Shown: positions 9,175-18,321, numbered from the stretch's first letter. The stretch: 46,238 nt of DNA from a virus (IMGVR_UViG_3300031578_000083:1-46238), one strand, 5' to 3'. The notes: generated by a model not told the origin, from the sequence alone. Program-made: numbers and translations.

Positions 9175-10158
9175 CTACCCCAGCGCCCAGTGGAAGCAGG
9201 ACAGGTTGGTACCCAGAGACGAATGGTTGGCGTCAACGAAGAGGCCGACCTGGTCACAGGTGCAGAAGTCGGTTCGGCTCCCGGAATAGAGCTGTGTCCA
9301 GTGGAATCCGTCATCCACACTGAAGGAGAAGACGATGTTTGTGCCGTCGTCCTGGGCCTTGAGGAAAATCTTGCCGGGCACGGACAGGTAGACTTCCTGT
9401 GCTCCCGCGTACACTCCGCTGTAGCCGGTTGGGGAGTTCATCTTCGTGATCTGTAGAGAAGTGCCGGCATAGAGTGTCAGATTCTTCATCTTGCCGCTCG
9501 CAGCTTCACGAGTGGCTAGGCCAAGGCGGTTGTAGTTCGCGTGGTAAATGAGAAAGTTGAATCCAACTACAAAAGTCCACGGGGAGCTTGCGGCAGTCAC
9601 GAGCACGTATTCGTGATCCCCAGACTGAGCCGGATGAATCATCGTGAGCATCCCGCCGTCGTTGTCGGAGCTGCACGTGTCTTTGTTGACTTCGGTCAGC
9701 GCCGCAATCAGTGGAGGGGCTGTGCATTTTCGGATGGGACCGTAGTGCTCCCAGTTGGTTCCGTCGCTCCGGAGTAGGAATGGGGCATCCGTTGGGAAAT
9801 ACAGATCGCCATCGCTGTGGGTTCCCGGCGCTGAAGCGTAAGCCCCCGAGGATATGGTATGGCCTCCACTGCCGGCCAGTTGCCCGAGGGCTCCAGCGGT
9901 GAGAACATGCGTCGCGGCCGTGCTCTCCGCGTGAGCTGCCGCACTCGTGCTCTCTGCGCCGCGCGTGCATGCGGTGATGGAGCTGCCTGAAAAGGCAGTG
10001 ACCAGGATAATCTCGCTTTCCACGAGGAGCCGCCACTCGCCGCTCGCCAGCGCGGCCGGGGGCGCGTCGGCCAGGCCGATGGTGGTTTGGCTGTCGTCAA
10101 TCCCGTCGCCCCCATCCGCGATAGTGGTGTCGAAGTCATTGGCAAACTTCTCGGACAT
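9175..10158 (-). CDS. Tail appendage/fibre protein, 327 aa
   Basis: The N-terminal module (about 25-95) contains 'EIILVTAF', then 'ACTRGAEST' and 'AAAHAESTAATHV'. This is a small beta module common in phage structural proteins, with the same pattern as residues 25-105 of the 18343-19293 product. Residues about 105-140 hold a 'GDLYFPTD..FLLRSDGTNW' segment typical of fibres. The C-terminal half is beta-rich and lectin-like ('GLFVDANHSS...CFHWALG'). ATG overlaps the previous TAA (TAATG). It probably binds a surface ligand, but the target is unknown. Confidence 0.75.
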   Translation of the reverse strand: MSEKFANDFDTTIADGGDGIDDSQTTIGLADAPPAALASGEWRLLVESEIILVTAFSGSSITACTRGAESTSAAAHAESTAATHVLTAGALGQLAGSGGHTISSGAYASAPGTHSDGDLYFPTDAPFLLRSDGTNWEHYGPIRKCTAPPLIAALTEVNKDTCSSDNDGGMLTMIHPAQSGDHEYVLVTAASSPWTFVVGFNFLIYHANYNRLGLATREAASGKMKNLTLYAGTSLQITKMNSPTGYSGVYAGAQEVYLSVPGKIFLKAQDDGTNIVFSFSVDDGFHWTQLYSGSRTDFCTCDQVGLFVDANHSSLGTNLSCFHWALG

Positions 10159-11174
10159 TACGCGGTGACCTCCACACCAATCTGGAGGGCGTCAATATCG
10201 CTGAGCTGCCACGCGAGAGCGGTGTCCGGATTCTGCTCAAAGAGGTCGGCGCGGCTCAAGTAGTCGGAATCCAGCGCTGTTTCTTCGCCCTCAAAGTTGG
10301 AGGCTCCAGTCCTAATCAGCCCGTTGATGGAGCGGGTACCAACCGCGTCCTTTCGGGAGCGGTTCTGGAGCATCACGCCGACGATGCCGGTTATCGTGGC
10401 TGGCGGGTCTTGGACGTTTGAGAGATTCACGTGGCCGACTGTGCCGCTCGATATGTAGGTGCTGTCGGCGTCTGGGCCCACATCATCGACAGCCTCCCAG
10501 CGAGTGGCGGCTCCGGTCGGCGTCCAGTCGAGGGTAGAGCCCTCAGCATTCGGGAAGCCCGTCCAGATTGCCCTTTCGGTGAGATGCCCGTTAAAAGTGG
10601 CTCCGGAGGTGTCCATCAAGAAGAAGTGGTCGATCAGCAGCAGGACGTTGTTCAGGTAGACGTTGGTGGCCTGAGCGGTGGCCGTGTTCTTCGTATCTAC
10701 ACCAGTCAGGTTGAGCAGAACAGTCCCGTCGCCGTTGCGCACCTCGACGATGCCCGTAGTGTCGTGGATCACAACGCGAAGCGAGATCCAGCGCCAGATG
10801 TCCGTGAGCAGGTAGGAGGCGACCGTCCCCAGGAGGGTCCCATTGCGGGTCACCTGGAGATCGGTTCCGGAGGCTCGAAGATCGATCTGGGTAGAAGAAC
10901 CATCGCGGAGGGCCAGGAAGGTGGTGTCTCCGCCTGTTTTCTTGACGGCCATGCCGAGGTAAATTTCCGAGAGTGGGCTGGGGAGATCTATCTGGATTCC
11001 AGTCCCGATCGTTGTGGTCCGGCTGACAGCGTACCCGTGGTAGCGGCCGCTGGACCGGGCAACGTAAGTCCCGGCCGAGGAAATAGTGGCTCCACTCCAG
11101 AGGTAGTTCTTGTTGAGCAGCCCTTCCCCCGCCGTGCCAATGGCGTCGAACCCTTCCGCCACGATCAGCCCCAT
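10158..11174 (-). CDS. Concanavalin-like tail appendage protein, 338 aa
   Basis: The N-terminus 'VAEGFDAIG' leads into a beta-sandwich-like region with 'SGRYHGYAVS', 'EIYLGMAVKKTG', 'WRWISLRVVIHDTTGIVEVRNGDG' segments spaced like a concanavalin A/LamG-type fold. The C-terminal third has 'GIVGVMLQNRSRKD'. Such proteins occur in phage tails as minor appendage or lectin-like components. SD AGGGGG precedes the ATG. It is coupled by TAATG to the next gene. Confidence 0.75.
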   Translation of the reverse strand: MGLIVAEGFDAIGTAGEGLLNKNYLWSGATISSAGTYVARSSGRYHGYAVSRTTTIGTGIQIDLPSPLSEIYLGMAVKKTGGDTTFLALRDGSSTQIDLRASGTDLQVTRNGTLLGTVASYLLTDIWRWISLRVVIHDTTGIVEVRNGDGTVLLNLTGVDTKNTATAQATNVYLNNVLLLIDHFFLMDTSGATFNGHLTERAIWTGFPNAEGSTLDWTPTGAATRWEAVDDVGPDADSTYISSGTVGHVNLSNVQDPPATITGIVGVMLQNRSRKDAVGTRSINGLIRTGASNFEGEETALDSDYLSRADLFEQNPDTALAWQLSDIDALQIGVEVTA

Positions 11175-11176
11175 GT

Positions 11177-11587
11177 CTATGCCCCCTGGCTCTGGAGAGT
11201 AATGGACAGGCCCGAGGCCGGGATTTCAAAACCCTGCCCGCTGTCCACATATTGCGAACTGGTGAGGAGCTGCCAGCACTTCAGATTTCCACCCGAAGAC
11301 GCATCCCAAAATCCGACGCCGACTATAGTCCCGAGAGCGGCGCTGAAGGCCGCCCAAGTGATGACTGTGCCATTCAATTGAACCCCAGCGGCGGCGGCCG
11401 GGAAGTTGGTGCTGTTGTTGGTGACCGTGTTGCGGGCGTAGCCGCCGCCAGTCGCTTCGGTGAAGCCCGTCCCGGTTGATCCGGGCATCACCGTGCACAG
11501 GCCGACGTACCACGAGGCCGGGCTCCCGCTCCCGAAGAGAGCATCCAGGATGTCGTCTGCGTGGTCTGGGTGTATTCCGCCTGCCAT
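11177..11587 (-). CDS. Small phage tail fibre-type protein, 136 aa
   Basis: The pattern 'SWYVGLCTVMPGSTGTGFTEATGGGYAR..VTNN..NFP' followed by 'NGTVITWAAFSAALGTIVGVGFWDASSGGNL' is a recognisable family of small phage proteins found in fibre regions. They are likely beta-sandwich subunits of an appendage. Start ATG has AAGGAGA placed 5 bases upstream, overlapping the stop of the preceding gene region. Confidence 0.75.
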   Translation of the reverse strand: MAGGIHPDHADDILDALFGSGSPASWYVGLCTVMPGSTGTGFTEATGGGYARNTVTNNSTNFPAAAAGVQLNGTVITWAAFSAALGTIVGVGFWDASSGGNLKCWQLLTSSQYVDSGQGFEIPASGLSITLQSQGA

Positions 11588-11597
11588 ATTTCTCTCC

Positions 11598-12872
11598 TTA
11601 TACGATTCGGATCCACAGCGACGCGGCTGGGGCGTAGTAGGTCCCGTTGCGCGCGACGCACAGGTAGTGCTCGGCCTCGCGGGAGACGATTTCTCCCTTC
11701 GTGGCGTCGCGGCGCATCACAAAGGCGTTCCAGAGTTTGCCGATGATCCGGCTCCCCTCGTCTTCGTCCAGATCGTCCCTGGTGGCCATGACGAAGGCAT
11801 TCTCAATGAGGTCGTCGCCGGCCGCGTAGGCGAAGGGACCGTTGTTGTACGAGGCGCAGACCCCCGGCAGCCGGAATGCCGGTGTGGTGCCAGGGAGCTT
11901 GGAGGTGAAGACGTGGTTGACCGCCGTGGCCACCAGTCCTCCGCCCCAGACGAACGTGTCCCGGAGCATGAACCCGCCGCCGACGATCGCGGCCGTTGTT
12001 ATTTCCTTGTCCTCCCAGAGGAAGGGCAAAAACGCCATGATGTTGGCCCAGCCATAGTCCGGGTTCCAGAGCCAGAACTGATACCGCGATGCCACCAGGT
12101 GGTAGGTGACCGTGCCGTGCGGAGTCGGAGACAGAAGCGGGTAGTCGATCTCCGCTCCTGATGTGCCCACCTGAAACCGGAAGATCAGCCCAAAGGTCGG
12201 CGCCGGATAGGAGGATACCGGAAGGCCTGCGTACAGAAACAAATGCAGCGTGGTGGATTCATAGGTTTCGCTCAGGTGCCAGCCGGCCCCTCCGGTGTAT
12301 CCAGCGACGCTCCAGTAGGCGGACGGGCTCCCGGTAAACGTTCTCTCTCCGCCGAGAGTGAACGGGGCGAGGGCGGTACCCTCGGTGCCCTCAAACTCAA
12401 TGACCCACCAGCCAGCATGAGCTGGCCTGAGGTAGGGGCTCCCAGCGACAATGGAAAGCTCTGTCCCGCCCGCGATGGCCGAGGCTACCGCGGCTACCGT
12501 CTCGGAGACGCTCAGCCCCATGGCTATCCAGGTGACCTCCGGGGCTGAGAGCGGGTTCTGGCGGTAGGGGTCGTAGAGGTGAAAACGAGTCCGATCTACG
12601 AAAGCCTCCCCGGAGTACTCCTCCCAGGTGGCTACCTCCACCCCTGCCGAGATGTCCACCTTATCGACTGGAGGATCGGGCTCGGTGGTGTACGGCAGCC
12701 CGTAGGGCATATCCAGGCGGTAGGTTGCGACGAGTTCCTCCTCGAAGGTCCAACCGGCTGCATACCGGAGTTGCTCGTGGACCTCGTTGAGGAGGTGAAT
12801 CGGCTTGGTGACCTCGAATTCCTGGTGGGTGATGCCCTCTGCCTCTTCGACGCTGAACGTCTCAGTAGGCAT
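11598..12872 (-). CDS. Structural protein of unknown function, 424 aa
   Basis: The sequence is Trp/Tyr- and beta-rich ('YAAGWTFEEELVATYRL', 'WVIEFEGTEGTALAPF', 'LWNPDYGWANIMAFLPFLWEDK'). The region around 225-340 resembles phage proteins that describe surface panels with 'NHVFTSKLPGTTPAFRLPG'. No signal peptide or catalytic motif. It sits inside the tail/appendage operon and overlaps its upstream neighbour by 11 bases, so a virion role is likely by context only. Confidence 0.7.
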   Translation of the reverse strand: MPTETFSVEEAEGITHQEFEVTKPIHLLNEVHEQLRYAAGWTFEEELVATYRLDMPYGLPYTTEPDPPVDKVDISAGVEVATWEEYSGEAFVDRTRFHLYDPYRQNPLSAPEVTWIAMGLSVSETVAAVASAIAGGTELSIVAGSPYLRPAHAGWWVIEFEGTEGTALAPFTLGGERTFTGSPSAYWSVAGYTGGAGWHLSETYESTTLHLFLYAGLPVSSYPAPTFGLIFRFQVGTSGAEIDYPLLSPTPHGTVTYHLVASRYQFWLWNPDYGWANIMAFLPFLWEDKEITTAAIVGGGFMLRDTFVWGGGLVATAVNHVFTSKLPGTTPAFRLPGVCASYNNGPFAYAAGDDLIENAFVMATRDDLDEDEGSRIIGKLWNAFVMRRDATKGEIVSREAEHYLCVARNGTYYAPAASLWIRIV

Positions 12873-13848
12873 AGTTGACCTCTTCTGCTTCGATGCCCCC
12901 TACTGTCTCGCCGGTGGCGAGGCAGAGGCAGCCCAACCAGGTGGCCGGAATCTTGATCGTCTCCAGCTCTATCTCATGGCTGTAACTCCAACACTCAAAT
13001 TCGACGCTGAACGGCTCGTCCGTCTCTTCATCCACCTCCTCGAGGAGGAAGGTTTCTCCCAGATTGAGCGGCTTCGTAGACCACACCGCATCCCAAATCT
13101 GGCCCCGAATCTTCGGCGGTTCGCCGTGCCCGGGCTGGCCCCAAGCAATCAACGGATCCAAGTACAAAGGCTCACCGTCTCCGTAGACGACGGCCGGGAG
13201 CGCCGGGTAGGCGGAGTAGGGATGGTTCTCGAGCGCGATCACCCGCGCCTGAAGATGCCCGCCGCTTCCGGTGGTGTGCAATCCATCGGTCGACCAGTAG
13301 CCGGCCCAATTCCAGTTCCCGTGTGTGTGCGCGTTCCGGAAGCTACGCGGGCCGGATCCGGACAGCCACCAGGCCGAGCTGACATCAGTGGAAAGCCGAT
13401 TTAAGCACGGTCCCTCCGCGTCCTCTGGCAGCCAGGGAATCCCACCGGCAAAGTGATGGCCCCAGAAACCATCTGGAGCGGCCTCGCTCGATACCTCTGG
13501 GAGCGAGATGAAAACTTGGCAGACGCCGGCGAGCACGTCGTAGCTCCGGTCGACGCCAGCGACCAGCTTCTGGGTTGCGCTGGCGTGGTCGTTGTCCGCG
13601 CAGCTCATCCGGATGGAGATCGCGGGCCCGTAAATCGACAGCATGGTCTCGCCGAGGTCCTGAAGCCAGATCTTCGCCTGAAAACCCTGCGGCGATGTGG
13701 CCATCATTCGCCAGCCGTTCGACAGCTCCTCCGCAGACCAGCCGGCGTCTTGCAAAATCTCGGCGATGGACAGGATCAGCGCGGCGCGGGTCGATCCAGT
13801 AGCAGTTGCGCGGACGATGGGCTCCTTGGTGAAGGCAATGCCCATCAT
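12862..13848 (-). CDS. Structural protein of unknown function, about 328 aa
   Basis: I place the start at the ATG (13846-13848) that overlaps the preceding stop as ATGA. The longer frame upstream gives a Arg/His-rich leader inside the neighbour gene. The N-terminus contains 'GSTRAALILSIAEILQDAGW'. The middle has 'HHFAGGIPWLPED' and 'NRLSTDVSSAWWLSG', and the C-terminus is acidic. The local text looks like virion proteins that describe a per-subunit 'value' domain, but I cannot name the family. Co-translated with its neighbours. Confidence 0.65.
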   Translation of the reverse strand: MMGIAFTKEPIVRATATGSTRAALILSIAEILQDAGWSAEELSNGWRMMATSPQGFQAKIWLQDLGETMLSIYGPAISIRMSCADNDHASATQKLVAGVDRSYDVLAGVCQVFISLPEVSSEAAPDGFWGHHFAGGIPWLPEDAEGPCLNRLSTDVSSAWWLSGSGPRSFRNAHTHGNWNWAGYWSTDGLHTTGSGGHLQARVIALENHPYSAYPALPAVVYGDGEPLYLDPLIAWGQPGHGEPPKIRGQIWDAVWSTKPLNLGETFLLEEVDEETDEPFSVEFECWSYSHEIELETIKIPATWLGCLCLATGETVGGIEAEEVNYAY

Positions 13849-14372
13849 TCCCACCGGATGACGACCGTGATGTCCTGCCCGGGAAGGGTGGACCCGCACT
13901 GGATACAGTTGATCCGGAGCAAGTCATCCACGTTCACCCGAGCGATCAACGGTTCATCGTAGAAGATGCTCCGATCGAAAAGGATCAGCGTGTCGTCGCC
14001 GTCCGGGATCTCGAGGTACCCCGGCGTCTCCTCGTCGAGCGGATTCAGAACAGTGAACCAGGTTCCGCCCTCATCAGTGGAGCGTTCGATGACCAGGCGC
14101 GCCGCGGCGTCGGTGGGGGCTGTTTTGGCCTTGATCGCAGCGTCGTAGAAGGCCCCAGGCGCGCGAACGATGTAGTGGTTGGTCAGATCATCCTCGACCT
14201 CGAGCTCGCGCTTCAGGACGAACGTAGCTTTGCGGTTCGTGTCCCCCGCCGTGTTGTGAATCTCATCCCAGCGGCCCAGTCGCTCAAAGAAGATGATCCA
14301 CGTTCGGCTCATCGCCCCATCTTTCTCGTACATGGGCGTTTTGTGAGGAACGCATGGCGTGACGGTGGGCAT
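13845..14372 (-). CDS. Tail-associated protein with fibre-type N-terminus, 175 aa
   Basis: The start 'MPTVTPC...PMYEKDGAMSRTWIIFFERLGR' is a pattern seen at the N-termini of many phage tail proteins placed next to gp10-like stabilisation genes. After it come beta-rich segments and 'PTDAAARLVIERSTDEGGTWFTVL', suggesting a jelly-roll or Ig-like C-terminal domain. ATG is at 14370-14372, and the gene abuts the gp10-like gene end. Function is inferred from position. Confidence 0.65.
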   Translation of the reverse strand: MPTVTPCVPHKTPMYEKDGAMSRTWIIFFERLGRWDEIHNTAGDTNRKATFVLKRELEVEDDLTNHYIVRAPGAFYDAAIKAKTAPTDAAARLVIERSTDEGGTWFTVLNPLDEETPGYLEIPDGDDTLILFDRSIFYDEPLIARVNVDDLLRINCIQCGSTLPGQDITVVIRWE

Positions 14373-15781
14373 CAGGGTGCCCCCGGTTTTGCCTTTAGCA
14401 GGGCGGCCACCCAGGCCTGTCGCATGGCGGCGGTGGACGTCACGCGGTAGACCCGATCACGAGAGGATCCCAGGCGGCGCCAGAGAATCCGGGCGGTGTA
14501 GTCTCCGATCGCGCCGGCCGTCGCCGTTTTGGCGGTGCCAAAGGTCCGCCCGCCATTGTTGGACACCTCCAGGGAAAATTGGGGGCTGGCCACCTCGCCG
14601 ACTTCGACATCGAGCTGTAGGCGGTTGTGAAAAACGCGGGCTCCCTCGGCGTGGAGGTGGGGCGCCGTCCTCATCCTGGTGATCGGCGTGCCGTCATCGG
14701 TGTAGATTTCGACGCTCTGCTGGTAGATGGTTCCCGTCGTGTGGTCTCCCACGAAATGCTTGCCGAAGGTGAACGCATGGCAACGGCCGCGGTGTCGATC
14801 GAGGCCTGAGCCATAGGCTCGCTCGTGCCACATGTCCGTGCTCAGGTCATACGCCCAGGTGGCGTTTTCGGTGGGGAAGGTCCAGACGATGAAGGTGTGG
14901 CCCTGCTCGGTGTAGATGTAGCCGATGGTGTCGTTTACCGTGGAGTACTTGCTCCAGGCGGCCTCTACGGCGTGGTTCGAGATGCGGACAGGCGAGAAGC
15001 CCGACACTCGGTAGGCCACTATCCGGCCCCGGGCATCGCCAGACAGCCAGGCCGGGCCGCCTCCGGGAACCTTCACCGGTGAGTAACTCGACACGATTCC
15101 CATGTCGATGAAACCACTGGGGTCCGTCCGAAAGACCTGGTCAATGTCGCCCTCGTTGCGGTAGATCTCTATTGTTTGGTCCCCGAACGACCACAGCTCG
15201 CGATGGTCCGCGAGGAGGGCGTAGATGTTGTCCGGATAGGCTTCCTGCGATTGGAAGTCGGGCTCGTCCCAGGACGTGAAATCGTTCAGCGCCGAGTAGA
15301 AGAACTGTTTTGAGTAGGGCGCATGGACAATCCCGTAGCCATCCAGAAAACAGCCGGTGAGCGCCTCAACGTCTCCGCCCTCGCTGAACTCGCACTGCTC
15401 CGGGCCCGTACCGCTGTCCACGTAGGCCAGGCCGGCCGAGATGATCAGAATCTGTGTGCCTACTCCATTCGGGAAGATCATCGCCGGGGTGTGGCCCGCG
15501 TCGTCGCCCACGGGCCCGCGAAGGTCATAGCTCGCATCGGAGTACACCTCGTAGAGCGCGTCGCCCCCGACCGCGAAGAGTCGCTCCTCGCCGGCCCAGA
15601 GACAGCGGACGGGAGCTGTGGGAAGGGTGGCAAAGGCGACCAGCCCGGGCGTGCCGAACAACGCCTTGACGGCTTTCCCGGCCCCGGACTGGTCCACCTC
15701 TGGGTAGAGGTTGACCGTGCGCTGCGCGTCCAGCCGCAGCGAGCGCGCCTGGTAGGTTGGGCCGACGAATCCGAAGTCCAT
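14372..15781 (-). CDS. Packaged-DNA stabilisation protein, P22 gp10-like, 469 aa
   Basis: The N-terminus 'FVGPTYQARSLRLDAQRTVNLYPEV' region and 'FGTPGLVAFATL' match the P22 gp10 / phage stabilisation family, which forms the tail needle-supporting plug that seals packaged DNA. Length is close to P22 gp10 (about 470). A beta-propeller-like repeat of 'YGIVHAPYSKQFFYSALNDFTSW' and 'ELWSFGDQTIEIYRNEG' is also typical. Start codon overlaps the TAA of the upstream gp4-like gene (TAATG). Confidence 0.88.
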   Translation of the reverse strand: MDFGFVGPTYQARSLRLDAQRTVNLYPEVDQSGAGKAVKALFGTPGLVAFATLPTAPVRCLWAGEERLFAVGGDALYEVYSDASYDLRGPVGDDAGHTPAMIFPNGVGTQILIISAGLAYVDSGTGPEQCEFSEGGDVEALTGCFLDGYGIVHAPYSKQFFYSALNDFTSWDEPDFQSQEAYPDNIYALLADHRELWSFGDQTIEIYRNEGDIDQVFRTDPSGFIDMGIVSSYSPVKVPGGGPAWLSGDARGRIVAYRVSGFSPVRISNHAVEAAWSKYSTVNDTIGYIYTEQGHTFIVWTFPTENATWAYDLSTDMWHERAYGSGLDRHRGRCHAFTFGKHFVGDHTTGTIYQQSVEIYTDDGTPITRMRTAPHLHAEGARVFHNRLQLDVEVGEVASPQFSLEVSNNGGRTFGTAKTATAGAIGDYTARILWRRLGSSRDRVYRVTSTAAMRQAWVAALLKAKPGAP

Positions 15782-16509
15782 TACTCACCCGTCCGATAAT
15801 CCCAGCCGGATCTGCCCCCGAAAATCGGCTCACATCGCAGGGGGCGCTTGACCCTGTTGATGCGCTTGATGTCACCGAGAGAAGTGCGGGCAATCGTCTG
15901 AACTATCGCGAGCTGGTCGCGGGAGATGGCGAGGGCCTTTGGGAAGAGGCCCTTGAGACGGAGCGCCAGGTTGTACTTCACAGCCTCTTCGTAGCCTGGA
16001 GGTTCTGGGACAAACTCAAGAATCTCGTTCAGCGCGTTGATCCTGGCCAACCCCTGCCGGGTGAACAGCTCGATAGTCCTGGTTTCTGTTGGCACCGGCC
16101 AGACGACGATCTGGCCCAACGGGAAGAACGGCGCATAGTAGAGCTTCGACGGGATGGTGCTTTCGAGCGTTGGAAAGGCGACGTCGGCCCAGTTATGGAC
16201 TGTAATCACTTCAAGGTGAGTCCGGTACGGAGGAGTATCTGACGTGAGGAGGTTGGCGCGGTTGATGGCGAGGGGGCGGGCGGCGTCGAAGTCTCCGCCC
16301 TCCCCTATGGTGTAGGTTTGCTGGTCAGCGACCAGGTTGTACTCGTCGCTGCGGACAACCGGGATGGTGAGGCCCTGAGTAGCCCAGCCACTCAGCATGG
16401 AATTAAGGGCTCTGAGTGAGACTTCGGAGTCTGAAGTGTTGGCCCCACGTCCGGGGCCGAGCTTCCCGGCCAGGGTGAGGGCGTCTTCGATCAGTTCTTG
16501 CGCTGTCAT
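15781..16509 (-). CDS. Tail accessory/adaptor protein, P22 gp4-like, 242 aa
   Basis: Start 'MTAQELIEDALTLAGKLGPG' with 'ALNSMLSGWATQGL' and the later 'PPGYEEAVKYNLALRLKGLF' are typical of P22 gp4-type tail accessory factors that bind the portal and connect gp10. The protein is longer than P22 gp4 (166 aa) because of a beta insertion (about 60-160). It is coupled by ATGA to a paralogue upstream. Confidence 0.8.
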   Translation of the reverse strand: MTAQELIEDALTLAGKLGPGRGANTSDSEVSLRALNSMLSGWATQGLTIPVVRSDEYNLVADQQTYTIGEGGDFDAARPLAINRANLLTSDTPPYRTHLEVITVHNWADVAFPTLESTIPSKLYYAPFFPLGQIVVWPVPTETRTIELFTRQGLARINALNEILEFVPEPPGYEEAVKYNLALRLKGLFPKALAISRDQLAIVQTIARTSLGDIKRINRVKRPLRCEPIFGGRSGWDYRTGE

Positions 16510-17486
16510 TGTCGCGGTGCCTCCGGAGCGGGCGCTGGTTGCGCCGATCCTGAGACCGGCGCCGGCAGCCCGAGCACTTGAGCGTTGAGCGCCGCGATCG
16601 CGTTCCGCGACTGTTGGGCTGGACCGGCCACGAGCGCCGGGTCAGCCCCGAAGCTCGACGCCCAATCGAGGGCCGTGTTGAACACGAGCGCGCGCTCGTA
16701 GCCCGGAGGCAGATCAACGGTAGCCGAGAGGCTCGCGAAGCCTTCGAGGGCGTTGAGGGTGAGCAGTTCAAGAGTGCCTGCAGCCGGGGAGGGAGCCAGA
16801 CGGACTGTGCCGGTAGGCCAGCCGCCATCGTAGAACAGCACGCGGGCGAAGCTGCCGCCCTCGCCTCGTTTGAGAAATGCTGCCCACTTCTCCGCTGTGA
16901 CGATCTCCACCTCTTTGGCGATTGTGGAGCCCGCGAGGATAGCGGCGCCGGTGATCTCCGCTGGTCTCTCGGTGTCAAAATCCCCGTCGATTCCGATGGT
17001 GTAGCTGGCTGCCCCTTCGAGAGTAAATTCCTCGCGGTTGGCCATCAGCCCCTTGCCTATTGGGCGAAGGCTGAGCAACTCGAGAGTCCCGGTGGCGACG
17101 AGCGGCGCGATGTGCACCTTGGCGAGGGGATAGCCGTCTTCGAGATAGAGGATTTCGCCGAAGTCAGCGTCTCCGGCTTTGTCCATGTACGCCGCCCATG
17201 CCGCGGCGTCAGCGATGTTCAGGGGCATGCTTACGGTCGTAGTGACCACCACGGAAGCAGCCCGGATCTTGAGTGGCCTGGTGGGTAGCGAGTAGGAAGC
17301 AGCCCCGGTCAGAGTCACCTCCGATCGCGTGATCTGCGGGATTGGCAGAACTTCGGCGTTCCAGCTGGCGATGAGGCGGTTGAGGACGCCAAGGCCGTCA
17401 GCAGACTCTGAGGCTGTCGGAGTCTCCTCCGGGTCCATCTCCTGGAGCGCAATCAGCGCCCCGTTGATGACGTCCTGGGCAGTCAT
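16506..17486 (-). CDS. Second gp4-like adaptor with duplicated middle domain, 326 aa
   Basis: Paralogue of the next gene: 'MTAQDVINGALIALQEMDP', 'LGVLNRLIASWNAEVLPIP' and 'PPGYERALVFNTALDWASSFGA' line up with the 242-aa product. The middle beta domain occurs twice, about 58-148 ('TGAASYSLPTRPLK..GTLELLSLRPIG') and about 153-250 ('EGAASYTIGIDGDF..GTLELLTLNALE'). The C-terminus is a Pro/Ala tail. ATG overlaps the preceding TGA. Probable portal-tail connector. Confidence 0.78.
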   Translation of the reverse strand: MTAQDVINGALIALQEMDPEETPTASESADGLGVLNRLIASWNAEVLPIPQITRSEVTLTGAASYSLPTRPLKIRAASVVVTTTVSMPLNIADAAAWAAYMDKAGDADFGEILYLEDGYPLAKVHIAPLVATGTLELLSLRPIGKGLMANREEFTLEGAASYTIGIDGDFDTERPAEITGAAILAGSTIAKEVEIVTAEKWAAFLKRGEGGSFARVLFYDGGWPTGTVRLAPSPAAGTLELLTLNALEGFASLSATVDLPPGYERALVFNTALDWASSFGADPALVAGPAQQSRNAIAALNAQVLGLPAPVSGSAQPAPAPEAPRQ

Positions 17487-17701
17487 TTCCGGCCAGCCTT
17501 CTTTCCGTGGGGCTTCTCGTGCGGCTTCGGTTCAGCCTTCGGTTCCGCGTCGGGTACCGGGATGGACGGTTTCTCCGGAGGCTTGGCCGGCGCATGGGCG
17601 GCCAGGACCGCTGTTTCTTCCTCCTGGTTCCGGACCACGATGCCCGGGTGGCCGGGCACGGGGTAAAGCATTTTCGGAAACTCTTTGAATACGTACGACA
17701 T
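17483..17701 (-). CDS. Small Lys/Pro-rich head-tail gene, 72 aa
   Basis: Start chosen at 17699-17701 because AGGAG lies 8 bases upstream. The longer frame has no site. N-terminus 'MSYVFKEFPKMLYP..GHPGIVVRNQEEE' resembles small phage proteins that sit beside capsid or adaptor genes. The C-terminal half is Lys/Pro/Glu repeats ('PEKPSIPVPDAEPKAEPKPHEK'-like), disordered. Role unknown. Confidence 0.6.
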   Translation of the reverse strand: MSYVFKEFPKMLYPVPGHPGIVVRNQEEETAVLAAHAPAKPPEKPSIPVPDAEPKAEPKPHEKPHGKKAGRK

Positions 17702-17712
17702 GGTCGAGGCTC

Positions 17713-18273
17713 CTAGCTCAGATCCACCCATTCGAGGGTGACCGTGCCCGTAGCCTTGAGCCCCGTATCGTCATCGGCCCAGGTGTCGGCCACGTTGAGG
17801 TACACGGTGTGGTCGTCATTGGCTTGAATCGTGAGTGCCTGATCGGTGACGCCTTTGACTGTGGCTGTGCCGTCGCAGTCGTCGGTCGTTTGCCCAGTCA
17901 GAACGTTCTCGGCTCCGGTACCGACTGCTTCCAGGGTGGCGTTGGCCCCGCTGGCTATGGTTGTGCCCAGCCCAATATCGGGAGTGTCGGCGTCGATGTC
18001 TCCATCGGTGTTAGTGAGTTCGAGGTCAAGGTGGGCAGCTCGTAGCAGGACAGCGCCTGCGGGGAACGTATAGAGCAGCTTGCCAACGGCTTCCGCGCCA
18101 GCCGCGGCAATCGCGCTGACAACGAGAGCGGAAAGGGTCAGCTTAGTGACGTGCTGTTGGCCAGACTTGCTTTCGGTCGCTGTGACGCCCGTATTTGGGG
18201 TTCCGTCGATGGTGGCCCGCGCCATGGATGCGACTTGGCCGGAAAGGGTGATTGTGGGAATGGTGACACTCAT
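17713..18273 (-). CDS. Decoration-like structural protein A, 186 aa
   Basis: Threonine/alanine-rich beta protein with 'KLTLSALVVSAIAAAGAEAVGKLLYTFPAGAVLL', 'DADTPDIGLGT' and a final 'HTVYLNVADTWADDDTGLKATGTVTLEWVDLS'-type strand. The downstream half of the 18343-19293 product matches it segment by segment, so the two are paralogues. SD GGAGG precedes the ATG. The position directly after the coat protein suggests a capsid-stabilising or decoration subunit, but this is inferred. Confidence 0.7.
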   Translation of the reverse strand: MSVTIPTITLSGQVASMARATIDGTPNTGVTATESKSGQQHVTKLTLSALVVSAIAAAGAEAVGKLLYTFPAGAVLLRAAHLDLELTNTDGDIDADTPDIGLGTTIASGANATLEAVGTGAENVLTGQTTDDCDGTATVKGVTDQALTIQANDDHTVYLNVADTWADDDTGLKATGTVTLEWVDLS

Positions 18274-18297
18274 TTCGTAAGCCTCCAGGGGAAAACT

Positions 18298-18321
18298 GGG
18301 GCGACCGCTGCCGGCCGCCCC
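18298..18321 (-). terminator. GC hairpin between the two paralogous structural genes
   Basis: The minus strand shows GGGGCG, a 12-base loop region, then CGCCCC, followed by AGTTTTCCCC. It lies in the 69-base gap between 18343-19293 and 17713-18273. The T run is short, so it may only attenuate or stabilise mRNA. Confidence 0.4.
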
